A stretch of DNA of 52,419 bases from an uncultured Eubacterium sp. (GCA_934338065.1 CAKRGX010000015.1:1-52419), one strand, 5' to 3'; shown: positions 26,801 to 35,035, counted from the stretch's first letter. Notes: generated from the letters alone by a model not told the origin. Translations and numbers: made by a program.

Positions 26801-28363
26801 AAAACGCTGTCGGAAGTAGTTAAACAAAGGAACCGGCTGTTTACTAAGCATTGGCAGAGGCGTATCATGTCCCATTGCTGCAATAGGTTCACTTCCATTT
26901 TTTGCCATAGGTAAAATGGAGTTTTTCACCTCTTCAAATGTATAACCAAATGCTTTTTGTAACTTTCTTCTCTCTTCATCGGAATAATGTTCTACCCGTT
27001 GATTTGGAATATGAATATCTTTTAACTCAACAAGATTGTTATCCAGCCATTCACCATACGGCTGACGGGATGCATACTCTTCTTTCAAGTCATCGTCATC
27101 AATCAGAGTACCCTTTACCGTATCAACCAAAAGCATTTTACCCGGACGTAAACGATCTTTCTTGATCACATGTTCTTCACTGATCGGCATAACGCCAACC
27201 TCAGAGGATAGAATCAATTGATCATCATCCGTGATGTAATAACGGGATGGGCGAAGACCGTTACGATCCAATACAGCACCGACAATATCTCCATCTGAGA
27301 ACAAAATAGATGCCGGACCATCCCACGGTTCCATCATCGTTGCATAATACTGATAAAAGTCTTTCTTCTTCTCGCTGATATAGCGGTTGTTTGCCCACGG
27401 CTCCGGAATTGTGATCATAACAGCCAGAGGAAGATCCATTCCGCTCATAACGAGGAACTCCAGGGTATTATCCAGCATAGCTGAGTCGGATCCATTCGCA
27501 TTGATAACCGGCAAAACCTTATGCAATTCTCCTTTTAACTGTTCCGATTCCATAGTTTCTTCACGTGCAAGCATTTTATCTGCATTTCCGAGAATTGTAT
27601 TGATCTCACCATTATGAACGATAAAACGGTTTGGATGAGCCCGCTGCCAGCTCGGCTGTGTATTGGTAGAAAACCGGGAATGTACAATAGCAATAGCCGA
27701 TTCATAATCCTCATCCTGCAGATCATCAAAAAAAAGTTGTAATTGGGATACAAGAAACATTCCTTTATATACGATCGTACGTGATGAAAGGGAAACAACA
27801 TATGTATTCTCATTGGACTGTTCAAATACCCTCCGGGCAATGTATAACTTGCGGTCAAAGTCCAGCCCCTTATTCACTTTCTTTGGCTTTTTAACAAAAC
27901 ACTGCATAATGCAAGGCATACACTCAACAGCCCGTTTTCCCAAAATATCAGGAGCGATTGGCACCTCACGCCATGCAAGAAACTCCATACCTTCCTTAAT
28001 AATAATATTTTCAAACATTTTTTTTGCTTGATTTCTTTTTAACTCATCCTGCGGGAAAAAGAACATACCAACACCGTATTCTCTCTCGCTGCCAAGATCA
28101 ATCTCCATCTTCTTTGCTATCTTACTGAAAAATTTATGTGAAATCTGAAGGAGGATTCCAACACCATCTCCTGTTTTTCCTTCTCCGTCTTTACCTGCAC
28201 GGTGTTCAAGATTAGCAACAATCTCCAGCGCATTTTTAACGGTATTATGAGTTTTTTTACCCTTGATGTTTACAATGGCTCCTATTCCGCAGTTATCATG
28301 CTCAAAACTCGGATGATACAAGCCGATCGGTTCTCTTTTACATTCTTCTAAATATTCACTCAT
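23804..28363 (-). CDS. gltB: Glutamate synthase, large subunit
   Basis: 1519 residues, full length. Transfers the amide nitrogen of glutamine to 2-oxoglutarate. The N-terminal Ntn glutaminase follows a short propeptide, with Cys25 in 'HDNCGIGAIVNIKG' as the expected new N-terminus after cleavage. Next come the central domain and the FMN-binding synthase domain ('SGYDGGTGAAPSSSIHNAG'), with the 3Fe-4S cysteine motif 'CVMMRVCNLDTCPVG'. Last is the glycine-rich GXGXG beta-helix ('GATSGEAYINGVAGERFCVR'). GGAGG lies just before the ATG. It is the first gene of the nitrogen block and has a promoter and a hairpin-bearing leader. Confidence 0.98.
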   Translation of the reverse strand: MSEYLEECKREPIGLYHPSFEHDNCGIGAIVNIKGKKTHNTVKNALEIVANLEHRAGKDGEGKTGDGVGILLQISHKFFSKIAKKMEIDLGSEREYGVGMFFFPQDELKRNQAKKMFENIIIKEGMEFLAWREVPIAPDILGKRAVECMPCIMQCFVKKPKKVNKGLDFDRKLYIARRVFEQSNENTYVVSLSSRTIVYKGMFLVSQLQLFFDDLQDEDYESAIAIVHSRFSTNTQPSWQRAHPNRFIVHNGEINTILGNADKMLAREETMESEQLKGELHKVLPVINANGSDSAMLDNTLEFLVMSGMDLPLAVMITIPEPWANNRYISEKKKDFYQYYATMMEPWDGPASILFSDGDIVGAVLDRNGLRPSRYYITDDDQLILSSEVGVMPISEEHVIKKDRLRPGKMLLVDTVKGTLIDDDDLKEEYASRQPYGEWLDNNLVELKDIHIPNQRVEHYSDEERRKLQKAFGYTFEEVKNSILPMAKNGSEPIAAMGHDTPLPMLSKQPVPLFNYFRQRFAQVTNPPIDAIREEVVTATSTYIGEDGNLLHEEPENCRVLRIKNPILTDTDLLKIKNMDVPGLKVGVIPITYYKNTSLKKAIDRLYLEADRAYKDGKNVLILSDRGVDENHVAIPSLLAVSAMQQHLVRTKKRTSVAMILESAEPREVHHFATLLGYGACAVNPYLALDTIKRLIDSGLLDKDYYAAVDDYNDAVLHGIVKIASKMGISTIQSYQGSKIFEAIGISREVTNMYFTDTVSRIGGITIDDIEKQVESLHTKAFDPLELGHDTTLDSVGTHKSRSGKEEHLYNPKTIHLLQQATRLGDYKLFKEYSKEIDNEDRFMNLRSLLDFKLPKKGIPLSQVESVDSIVQRFKTGAMSYGSISQEAHETLAIAMNHLHGKSNSGEGGESLERLTIGKDGLNRCSAIKQVASGRFGVTSHYLVSAKEIQIKMAQGAKPGEGGHLPGGKVYPWIAKTRLSTPGVSLISPPPHHDIYSIEDLAQLIYDLKNANTRARISVKLVSEAGVGTVAAGVAKAGAGVILISGYDGGTGAAPSSSIHNAGLPWELGLAETHQTLLMNGLRSKVVIETDGKLMTGRDVMVAALLGAEEYGFATAPLVTMGCVMMRVCNLDTCPVGVATQNPELRKRFAGKPEYVENFMKFIAEEVREWMAKLGFKSLDELIGRSDLLKVREDIADDPRAKKLDLSPIIDNPFIKDKKRIFNPKDAYDFKLKNTIDEKIFLKKFKHALETGEKTKISAKVSNVDRALGTILGSEITRTLGDDVLQDTFTIECLGSGGQSFGAFIPKGLTLELVGDSNDYFGKGLSGGKLIVYPPDGVQYKAEDNIVIGNVALYGATSGEAYINGVAGERFCVRNSGANAVVEGVGDHGCEYMTGGCVVILGPTGKNFAAGMSGGIAYVLDENSDLYLKLNKELVSSNSVTDKYDVMQLKDMITAHVKATDSERGKEILENFSEYLPKFKKIIPHDYQAMLQAIAQMEEKGLSNEQAQIEAFYQLKKAK

Positions 28364-28436
28364 GGAACGTCCTCCTTACATTTGACTTTTCTGATAGTCA
28401 CGAAGTAATTAAATAACTCAAAATCTTTTTGACTAC

Positions 28437-28484
28437 AAAAGGCGTCAAAAGAACATAGCATAGCTATACTCTTTTGACGCCTTT
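28437..28484 (-). promoter_or_regulatory. Terminator-like hairpin in the gltB leader (candidate attenuator)
   Basis: On the minus strand a perfect 15-bp stem (28470-28484 with 28438-28452) is extended, after a small internal loop, by ATAGC-TAT-GCTAT, and is followed by CCTTTTGTAG. It lies after the gltB promoter and about 75 bases before the gltB start, so every transcript from that promoter must pass it. Downstream sequence AGTCAAAAAGA can pair with the distal arm TCTTTTGAC, and TAGTCA can pair with a later TGACTA, giving alternative folds. It could also end readthrough from scpAB. Confidence 0.65.
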
Positions 28485-28494
28485 GTCTGCGACT

Positions 28495-28523
28495 ATTATA
28501 TAACAGCCTTTTATAAATTACAA
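28495..28523 (-). promoter_or_regulatory. Promoter of the gltB operon
   Basis: TTGTAA (28518-28523), a 17-base spacer and TATAAT (28495-28500). It lies immediately downstream of the scpB stop codon. Predicted start near 28488 gives a leader of about 125 bases. Confidence 0.78.
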
Positions 28524-28531
28524 GTACTTTT

Positions 28532-29128
28532 TTAAAGTTCTTCATTTTCGGACAATTCGCCTCTATGTAATTCGTTCATTACTTCACGCTCTGCTTCGTC
28601 TTTGAACGTCTCGATCGTCTCCTGATTTAAAATTGGCAGATCGTCTAACGATTCCAGACTGAAGTAGCGAAGGAACTCCTCTGTTGTTCCAAATAGAATT
28701 GGTCTTCCCGGTGCATCTAATCTCCCAGCCTCCGCGATCAGACCATACTCCACTAGCTTATTCACGGCGTGATCACAGGAAACTCCCCTGATCTTCTCTA
28801 TCTCAAGCCGCGTAATCGGCTGTTTATATGCAACAATTGATAATGTTTCCAGTAAAACATCTGTCAATACATGTTTCTTCGGTATATGTGCAATTTTAAT
28901 CAGATACTCATACATTTCCGGTTTGGTGCATAATTGAAAAGAACCATCTAATTCAATCAGATGGATACCCCTATCTTCCTCGTCATATCGTGTCATCATA
29001 CTACGGATGATCTTACGCACCGTATCCTCATCGTGTCCAACAGCAGCAGCCAGACGTTCAATTTCTACGGCCTCTCCCATCGTAAATAAAATAGCTTCAA
29101 CAACAGCCTCTAACTTATTGATATTCAT
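28532..29128 (-). CDS. scpB: Segregation and condensation protein B
   Basis: 198-residue kleisin partner made of tandem winged-helix domains. It binds ScpA and helps the SMC complex compact and segregate the chromosome. Typical stretches: 'VEAILFTMGEAVEIERLAAAVG' at the start, 'LLETLSIVAYKQPITRLEIE' and 'VNKLVEYGLIAEAGRLDAPG' in the second winged helix, and 'LFGTTEEFLRYFSLESLDDLP'-like sequence before an acidic tail. The ATG lies within the last codons of scpA (14-base overlap), so the two are translationally coupled. The smc gene is not in the window. Confidence 0.96.
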   Translation of the reverse strand: MNINKLEAVVEAILFTMGEAVEIERLAAAVGHDEDTVRKIIRSMMTRYDEEDRGIHLIELDGSFQLCTKPEMYEYLIKIAHIPKKHVLTDVLLETLSIVAYKQPITRLEIEKIRGVSCDHAVNKLVEYGLIAEAGRLDAPGRPILFGTTEEFLRYFSLESLDDLPILNQETIETFKDEAEREVMNELHRGELSENEEL

Positions 29129-29900
29129 GTTTTTCCTCCTGCTTATCCTGTTTCTTTGCCGGCTGATACGTAATCAGAATATCGTCAAACAAATCTTCCT
29201 GCTCTATCGTGATCTTGCCTGTCTTCATCATCTCTAAGATACCAAGAAAGGTTACAATGATATAACTCTTTCCTTTTCCATTTTCCAATACCTGGCGAAA
29301 GCTGAATGTGCCATGCAGCATAGCATATTCTTCCAGAAAAATCATATGATCCTCTATATTGATCTCTTCTTTTTCAATTTCACCAAAGCTGCTCCGGATC
29401 GGATCGATTTTGTCTACCTGCTTCTGCATAACGGAATCAAATATACTCTGCAGCTTGGTTAATGTAATATCCGAAAGCAATTCATCGTAGTCAACTTCTT
29501 CTTTATAATTCTTTACATCTTCGGGAATCGATGGTCCCTTAAAAAAAACTTTACCCGCATCGACCTGACGGTCTTTTAATTCAAAAGAAGCATATTTATA
29601 CATTTTATATTCCAGCAGACGCTCTACTAATTCCTGTCGCGGATCTTCTTCCTCTTCTTCTTCTGTTTCTTCTGCTGGCAGCAGCATCTTAGACTTAATC
29701 TTAACCAGGGTAGCTGCCATAACAAGGAACTCACTCATGACATCCATATCCTTTGTATCCATATTACTGACATACTCCAGATATTGTTCGGTAATTAAAA
29801 CGATTGGAATATCAAAAATATCTACTTTGTTTTTCTCAATAAGATGAAGCAGTAAATCTAATGGTCCATCAAAGGCTTCTAGCTTTACTTGTATTCCCAT
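29115..29900 (-). CDS. scpA: Segregation and condensation protein A
   Basis: 261-residue kleisin that bridges the SMC heads. The N-terminal helix-turn-helix region 'VKLEAFDGPLDLLLHLIEKN' and 'DIPIVLITEQYLEYV' is diagnostic, and 'FLVMAATLVKIKSKMLLPAEE' is the conserved SMC-binding helix. An acidic linker follows and a C-terminal winged helix ends the protein ('VTFLGILEMMKTGKITIEQE'). GGAGG lies ten bases before the ATG. It is followed by scpB with overlap and preceded by a metallophosphoesterase gene on the same strand 52 bases away. Confidence 0.96.
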   Translation of the reverse strand: MGIQVKLEAFDGPLDLLLHLIEKNKVDIFDIPIVLITEQYLEYVSNMDTKDMDVMSEFLVMAATLVKIKSKMLLPAEETEEEEEEDPRQELVERLLEYKMYKYASFELKDRQVDAGKVFFKGPSIPEDVKNYKEEVDYDELLSDITLTKLQSIFDSVMQKQVDKIDPIRSSFGEIEKEEINIEDHMIFLEEYAMLHGTFSFRQVLENGKGKSYIIVTFLGILEMMKTGKITIEQEDLFDDILITYQPAKKQDKQEEKHEYQ

Positions 29901-29952
29901 TCATCCATTACCTCCTGTCTTCTTTGCGGCAAAGCCACTTATCTATAATACA

Positions 29953-30795
29953 TTATTGTTCTACCTTTTGGCAAGATAAATTTATAACACTTACTTCCGG
30001 CCGGTTAAAAAAACGCAGCTTAATATGGTGTAGTCCAAGACCACGGCTGACAATGATTTTTTTTCCCATTTCTTCAAAAAGTCCTGCATCATACTTAGGA
30101 AATAAACGCAGACTTGGTGAAATCACACCACCCACATAAGGCAAACGCATAATTCCACCATGCAGATGACCGCACAGCGTAAGATCCGCTCCCCACTCTG
30201 CATATTGCTTTCCATATTCCGGATTATGTGCCAATAAGATAGAAAAACAATCCTTTCTGCAAGGACCAATTAATTCACATATATTCTCTTTATGAAACTC
30301 TCTCTTTTCCCAGACTTTATGATACCAGTATTCTGGGAGATCTATTCCATAGACAACAACATTTCCACCGATCGTAATCGATTCGTTTTGCAAATAGCAA
30401 ATCCCACATGCTTTTATTTTTTTCTTATATTCGTCATAGCCTGGCATACGGATCTCATGATTTCCCGGTGCATAGTAAACCCGGTATTTCTTACTGAGCT
30501 GTATCATAAAGTCAAGAACCGATTCCGTACCAAGACCGTTTTTTACTGTCATATCTCCGGCAATGCAGATATAATCCGGCTCTGCCTCATCAATTATGGT
30601 AAGCAGCTTCTTGTTCTTCTTTCCATGCTCACACGCATGCAGATCTGTAAGTAATACGATCCGCTGATCTTCTGTCAGATGCTCACTGGTAAGTTCATAA
30701 TTCTCGGATACCGGAAAATACTGATATATAATACCACAGCAAATCCCTGAGACAGCCAGAACACCACACACACACAGAAAAATGTAAACACCCAT
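29953..30795 (-). CDS. Membrane-anchored calcineurin-like metallophosphoesterase
   Basis: 280 residues from the ATG at 30795. An earlier ATG at 30885 is excluded because a good promoter (30824-30852) lies between the two. One N-terminal membrane segment (about residues 3-25) suggests the catalytic domain is outside or membrane-tethered. The metal-binding motifs appear in order: 'LTDLHACEHG', 'IAGDMTV', 'APGNHEI', 'LLAHNPEYG', 'CGHLHGG'. This is the YkuE/YaeI-like group, often active on lipid or nucleotide phosphates; the substrate is unknown. It is the first gene before scpAB and is divergent from a D,D-carboxypeptidase. Confidence 0.88.
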   Translation of the reverse strand: MGVYIFLCVCGVLAVSGICCGIIYQYFPVSENYELTSEHLTEDQRIVLLTDLHACEHGKKNKKLLTIIDEAEPDYICIAGDMTVKNGLGTESVLDFMIQLSKKYRVYYAPGNHEIRMPGYDEYKKKIKACGICYLQNESITIGGNVVVYGIDLPEYWYHKVWEKREFHKENICELIGPCRKDCFSILLAHNPEYGKQYAEWGADLTLCGHLHGGIMRLPYVGGVISPSLRLFPKYDAGLFEEMGKKIIVSRGLGLHHIKLRFFNRPEVSVINLSCQKVEQ

Positions 30796-30823
30796 TCCTC
30801 TTTTCTCCTTCCATTGCATAAAA

Positions 30824-30852
30824 ATACTATCATTTTCCTCTTCTTCTGTCAA
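30824..30852 (-). promoter_or_regulatory. Promoter of the metallophosphoesterase-scpAB operon
   Basis: Consensus TTGACA (30847-30852), a 17-base spacer and TAGTAT (30824-30829) on the minus strand, 29 bases before the chosen start codon. It fixes the start of the metallophosphoesterase. Confidence 0.8.
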
Positions 30853-30934
30853 TGAATGTTGGCATATAGAACATAACTGCCGCATACATTAAAACAACCA
30901 CAGGTTATTTTCGTGTTCCGAGGAGGAAAATATA

Positions 30935-32131
30935 ATGAAAAAACAACTCTTATGTTTTGTCGTACTGTCATTCTTATTGTCTGTTCTTATCATCTCTCAC
31001 CCGGGTAAAGCAGCCAGTGTATCCGGTTCAGCAGTAACAGTTAGCGCCCGTTCTGCCGTTCTTTTGGAAGGAAATACCGGGGAAATTATTATGGGAAAAG
31101 ATAAAGATAAAGAAGTAGTGCCGGCAAGTATTACAAAGATTATGACACTGAATCTGATCTTTGAAGCTCTGGATCAGGGGAAAATCTCTTTAGAGGATGA
31201 AGTCTCAGTAAGTGAATATGCCGCCAGTATGGGTGGTTCCCAGGTGTTCCTTGAGCCAAATGAAACACAAACGGTAAACACAATGATAAAATGCATCAGT
31301 ATCGCTAGTGCTAATGATGCTGCCGTTGCTATGGCAGAGAAGATTGCCGGTTCAGAACAGGCTTTTGTTAAAATGATGAACCAAAAGGCAAACGAACTCG
31401 GTATGAAACATACTCATTTTAAAAACTGCACGGGTCTGGATGATGACATAAAAAGCGGACACTATTCCAGTGCTTATGATGTAGGTTTAATGTCACGTGA
31501 ACTGATCATGAAGCACCCTCAAATATCCAAATATTCTACTGTATGGATGGATTCCATCATTCATAAAACAAAAAAAGGAGACTCTACATTTGGACTGACA
31601 AATACGAATAAGCTGGTACGATTTTACGATGGAATTACCGGATTAAAAACCGGTTCGACCAGCAAAGCCAAATATTGCCTCAGCGCAACTGCCAGACGAA
31701 ATGGAATGAATCTGATTGCCGTTGTAATGGCTGCTCCGGACCACAAAGTCCGCTTTAGTGAGGCACAGGCACTGCTGGACTATGGATTTGCCAACTGTTC
31801 TGTATATAACGACGATTACTCCAATGTCAAATGGAATCAGGTGACAATACAAGGTGGAATACCTTCTCATGTCAATGTGTATCCTAAAACAAAATTTTCT
31901 CATACATTTATTCATCAATATGACACAAAAAAAATTCAAAAGAAAATCTCCTATCACACCGTAAGTGCTCCCCTTCGTTCAGGACAGGAAATAGGTCAGA
32001 TTGAATACACCTATGATGGTAAAGAAATTGGAAAAGTTCCTCTTTTGTCCTGCCAGAATGTAAAAAAGGCCGGCTACACCGACCTTTTATTAAAAGCATT
32101 TGGCAAACTGTTTATGCTTACATCTGCCTGA
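30935..32131 (+). CDS. D-alanyl-D-alanine carboxypeptidase (DacF/PBP5-type)
   Basis: 398 residues with a signal peptide ('MKKQLLCFVVLSFLLSVLII', probable cleavage near AASV). Penicillin-binding serine peptidase that trims the terminal D-Ala from peptidoglycan stem peptides at the cell surface. Catalytic motifs in order: SxxK as 'PASITKIM' (about residue 66), SxN as 'IASANDAA' (about 127), and KTG as 'GLKTGSTSKA' (about 233). The C-terminal domain (about 290-380) is the beta-rich PBP5-type domain and ends in a short amphipathic tail that could hold it at the membrane. A strong GGAGG site precedes the ATG. Its 3' end overlaps convergent purE by 14 bases. Confidence 0.93.
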   Translation: MKKQLLCFVVLSFLLSVLIISHPGKAASVSGSAVTVSARSAVLLEGNTGEIIMGKDKDKEVVPASITKIMTLNLIFEALDQGKISLEDEVSVSEYAASMGGSQVFLEPNETQTVNTMIKCISIASANDAAVAMAEKIAGSEQAFVKMMNQKANELGMKHTHFKNCTGLDDDIKSGHYSSAYDVGLMSRELIMKHPQISKYSTVWMDSIIHKTKKGDSTFGLTNTNKLVRFYDGITGLKTGSTSKAKYCLSATARRNGMNLIAVVMAAPDHKVRFSEAQALLDYGFANCSVYNDDYSNVKWNQVTIQGGIPSHVNVYPKTKFSHTFIHQYDTKKIQKKISYHTVSAPLRSGQEIGQIEYTYDGKEIGKVPLLSCQNVKKAGYTDLLLKAFGKLFMLTSA

Positions 32132-32630
32132 TATACTCATCATATCCCAGATTATTTAATTTATCTGCTTTGGCAAGGACTCCCTCTTTCATTTCCTGCT
32201 TATAATTTTTCAGCTTGATACGGAGTTCCTTGTCCGATACAGACAAAATCTTTGCTGCTAAGATTGCCGCATTTGCTGCACCATCAATGGCAACTGTTGC
32301 TACCGGTATCCCGGACGGCATCTGCACGATTGAATACAAACTGTCCACACCGCCAAGACTCTTCGTGTGTATCGGAATACCGATCACCGGCAGATCAAAT
32401 AATGCTGCACACATTCCCGGCAAGTGAGCTGCTCCACCGGCACCGGCGATAATAACTTCAATTCCACGCTCTTCCGCTTTTGTTGCATATTCAACAAAAG
32501 TATTCGGCATACGGTGTGCAGAAATAATCGTCATCTCATATTCAATTCCAAATTTTTCCAGCATATCTGCTGCTTTTTTCATGATGGGAAGATCGGAATC
32601 ACTCCCCATTAAAATTCCTACTTTAGTCAT
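32118..32630 (-). CDS. purE: N5-carboxyaminoimidazole ribonucleotide mutase
   Basis: 170 residues. Converts N5-CAIR to CAIR in purine synthesis. The class I PurE pattern is plain: 'VGILMGSDSDLPIMKKAADM', 'TIISAHRMPN' with the catalytic His, 'VIIAGAGGAAHLPGMCAA' and 'VIGIPIHTKSLGGVDSLYSI'. The ribosome binding site lies in the last codons of the upstream aminopeptidase gene, two bases away, so the two are cotranscribed. PurK is not adjacent, nor are other pur genes. Confidence 0.97.
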   Translation of the reverse strand: MTKVGILMGSDSDLPIMKKAADMLEKFGIEYEMTIISAHRMPNTFVEYATKAEERGIEVIIAGAGGAAHLPGMCAALFDLPVIGIPIHTKSLGGVDSLYSIVQMPSGIPVATVAIDGAANAAILAAKILSVSDKELRIKLKNYKQEMKEGVLAKADKLNNLGYDEYIRQM

Positions 32631-32632
32631 AT

Positions 32633-34642
32633 TTATTTCTCCTTTCCATCTTCCAGTACATCATTGAGAGTTTCTGTACCAGATAGGACAAACCTGCCCT
32701 CCTGTATCAGTGTAATCGATTTTCCCGTCTTTGTAAAGACAACAATATCACCGAGTTCATCATACGGAATCGTAATATCCGTATGGCAGTTAAAATATGC
32801 CTTGCTGATATCCGTATGACGCAATGCAGAACACTCATTTTCTCTGGCTATAATCTCCTTTCCATCGGGGTTGTATAGTTTAACCTCCTCACTCATGGAA
32901 TAGCAGGTATCACCAACAGCAAAATGAGGGCCTGTTTTCTCCGCAATCAAAATCGGAAGCTGCGCCTCAATGCCAAACTTACGTCCCATAACATATGCCG
33001 TTGTGTTCGTTCCGATGGCAAACTCACCCATCGGAAGTGTTTCACGATTGTGCAAAATATTTTCTTTTATATATTTTTTATTTTCTCCTTCCTTGTCATA
33101 ATTTGTGCAGGTGTATGACCGGATCATGCCATCTTTAAATGTAATCTCAAGGTTTTCATATCGCAGCTCATTCAGATATACCTGTGTAACATGAAGGGTT
33201 CCTTCCGTTCCCTTCAACACCGGGGAAGTAAACACTTCACCGACAGGAATATTGACATCAGCCAGACAATTTTCAAAGTTCGTCTCTTTTGCCGGATCTT
33301 TCAGTTCATGAAGTGAAATCCTCATATCCGTACGGTTCTTTCCACGTCCTGTCACGCGTACATAGTCTCCTTCATCCAACGCATCAATAAGTGCCTGCTG
33401 AATTTTCTTGTATTGTTCCATGTCGAGTGTATTAACTTCTACGGTTGCATCAAAGATTTCCTCAAAATGTTTACCAATCTCCGGAATTGGATATGCGATG
33501 ATCGTAAAGCTGTACTGATCCTGTGGAATATACCTGTTTTGTATAAGCGCATATTCTCTTGTATACTCTACACTCATCTGTTCCTGTTCTTTAGTATAAG
33601 TCGGACTTTCCTTTTTTGTCTGCGGAGTAAACAATTGTTCACCAAACACTTCTATCACAGCAGGACCGGCATATACGGCAGCATCTTCCTTATACTCTTC
33701 ATACACTTTTTCTACCATCTTCAGGCGTTCCTGAACATACGCCTTATTAAGATACAATGCCTCATCATACCGATGATCATACTGATATTGTTTGTTCGGA
33801 GATGTACCGGTCACACCAACTGCACTTGTATTAGTCCGTCTGGTAAATACAGGCTTCAGACCCATTTTCTCAAATTGTAAAACAGCCTGACGAACCATCG
33901 GCTCAAAGCCAATATGATATCGTATCTGTACCGTTTTCTTTTTTGAGAGATCAATTCCTGCTATTTCAAACCCCTTGCGATATCCTTCCGTATACGTGTA
34001 TGCCATTGCTGCTAATTTATCTTCCGGCAACGAATGAAGGTATTGTGCCATCTTTATCTCATTATCCGTGATGTACTCACCATACCGGTAAAGGTAAACA
34101 GTATCGGAGAAATCACTGTTCATGACTATATCATAGATTCCTCTTTCGTCATGGCAGAGCATGCCATGAATACGGTCTTCCATCTGCTCCTCCATATAGT
34201 CGTGAACATAATAATATATAATTTCTTTTAAACATTTCTCCGGTTCTGCTTCTTCCTCCAATACCGTCACCATCTGCAGAAATAATTCCATCCGCAGCAC
34301 GATCGGATAGATATTATTTTCATAAGCAGTAACAATCGCATCACGGGCCTTTGCCGTCATCCATGCAAGATACTGTCCCACAGGTTCACCAAAAAGTGAC
34401 ACAGCATATGCCGGATTAGCAAAAGAAACCGCATACTGTTCACCTGTCAGATCCGAATAAAGTGCCTCATTCCACTCTTCGTACTGCTTTCGCTGCGGTT
34501 TCTCTGTGTCCTGTATCGTTATGATGTCTGTGAACAACTCTGTTGTCCGCAGAAGAAATTCTTTATATGGTCCATGAACTTCTGTTGTCAGCTCCATAAT
34601 ACGCTGTTTTGCAAGTTCATAGCGTTCTTGTACCAAATCCAT
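32633..34642 (-). CDS. M29-family aminopeptidase with long N-terminal extension
   Basis: 669 residues from the ATG at 34642, chosen because GGAG lies six bases upstream; the frame continues into rnpB and must be cut there. The C-terminal half (about 430-669) looks like an M29 (AmpS/PepS-type) metallo-aminopeptidase: 'DVNIPVGEVFTSPVL', 'LPMGEFAIGTNTTAYVMG', 'EKTGPHFAVGDTCYS' and 'CHTDITIPYDELGD' supply the Glu, His and Asp metal ligands. The first 250 residues form a helical domain that most M29 enzymes lack. Predicted cytosolic, probably for peptide turnover. The gene starts about 40 bases after rnpB with no terminator between. Confidence 0.82.
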   Translation of the reverse strand: MDLVQERYELAKQRIMELTTEVHGPYKEFLLRTTELFTDIITIQDTEKPQRKQYEEWNEALYSDLTGEQYAVSFANPAYAVSLFGEPVGQYLAWMTAKARDAIVTAYENNIYPIVLRMELFLQMVTVLEEEAEPEKCLKEIIYYYVHDYMEEQMEDRIHGMLCHDERGIYDIVMNSDFSDTVYLYRYGEYITDNEIKMAQYLHSLPEDKLAAMAYTYTEGYRKGFEIAGIDLSKKKTVQIRYHIGFEPMVRQAVLQFEKMGLKPVFTRRTNTSAVGVTGTSPNKQYQYDHRYDEALYLNKAYVQERLKMVEKVYEEYKEDAAVYAGPAVIEVFGEQLFTPQTKKESPTYTKEQEQMSVEYTREYALIQNRYIPQDQYSFTIIAYPIPEIGKHFEEIFDATVEVNTLDMEQYKKIQQALIDALDEGDYVRVTGRGKNRTDMRISLHELKDPAKETNFENCLADVNIPVGEVFTSPVLKGTEGTLHVTQVYLNELRYENLEITFKDGMIRSYTCTNYDKEGENKKYIKENILHNRETLPMGEFAIGTNTTAYVMGRKFGIEAQLPILIAEKTGPHFAVGDTCYSMSEEVKLYNPDGKEIIARENECSALRHTDISKAYFNCHTDITIPYDELGDIVVFTKTGKSITLIQEGRFVLSGTETLNDVLEDGKEK

Positions 34643-34682
34643 AAAAATCTCCTTATAATTCTGATCACTCATATAAAATTTA

Positions 34683-35035
34683 ATTGAGCAGCACGATAAG
34701 CCGAGTTCTGTCATTGGATGATCATCTGTCTAATCCTGCTGTTACCAACAGGCTCAAGCGACCTACCCGTGAGCACGACGGGCCGCCGTATTGCTCTCTG
34801 TTCGGTCTTGCTTCGGATGGGGTTTACATGTGCCCCTGCTGTTACCAGCAGGGCGGTGAGCTCTTACCTCACCGTTCCACCCTTACCATGGCTGACCATG
34901 GCGGTTTATTTCTGTTGCACTAGCCTGGGAGTCACCTCCACCGGACGTTATCCGGCATCCTGCCCTGCGAAGCTCGGACTTTCCTCACCCGTTCCCTTTC
35001 GTCTGAACGGCCGCGATCATCTGTGCTGCTCACCC
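34683..35035 (-). ncRNA. rnpB: RNase P RNA (catalytic RNA subunit)
   Basis: The minus strand carries the universal RNase P RNA signatures: GAGGAAAGTCCG near the 5' end and ACAGAACTCGGCTTA near the 3' end. The outer helix P1 is TGAGCAGCAC (35023-35032) with GTGCTGCTCA (34685-34694). Length is about 350 nt, as in Firmicutes. The RNA removes 5' leaders from precursor tRNAs together with RnpA. Its predicted 5' end (about 35033-35035) overlaps the stop codon of the upstream kinase gene, and its promoter lies inside that coding sequence. Short open frames on either strand here are spurious. Confidence 0.97.

Noticed and set aside
28364..28490. Canonical ANTAR-binding dual hairpin in the gltB leader
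   Set aside because: I looked for two hairpins with six-base loops having A1 and G4 and did not find them; only a long terminator-like stem is present.
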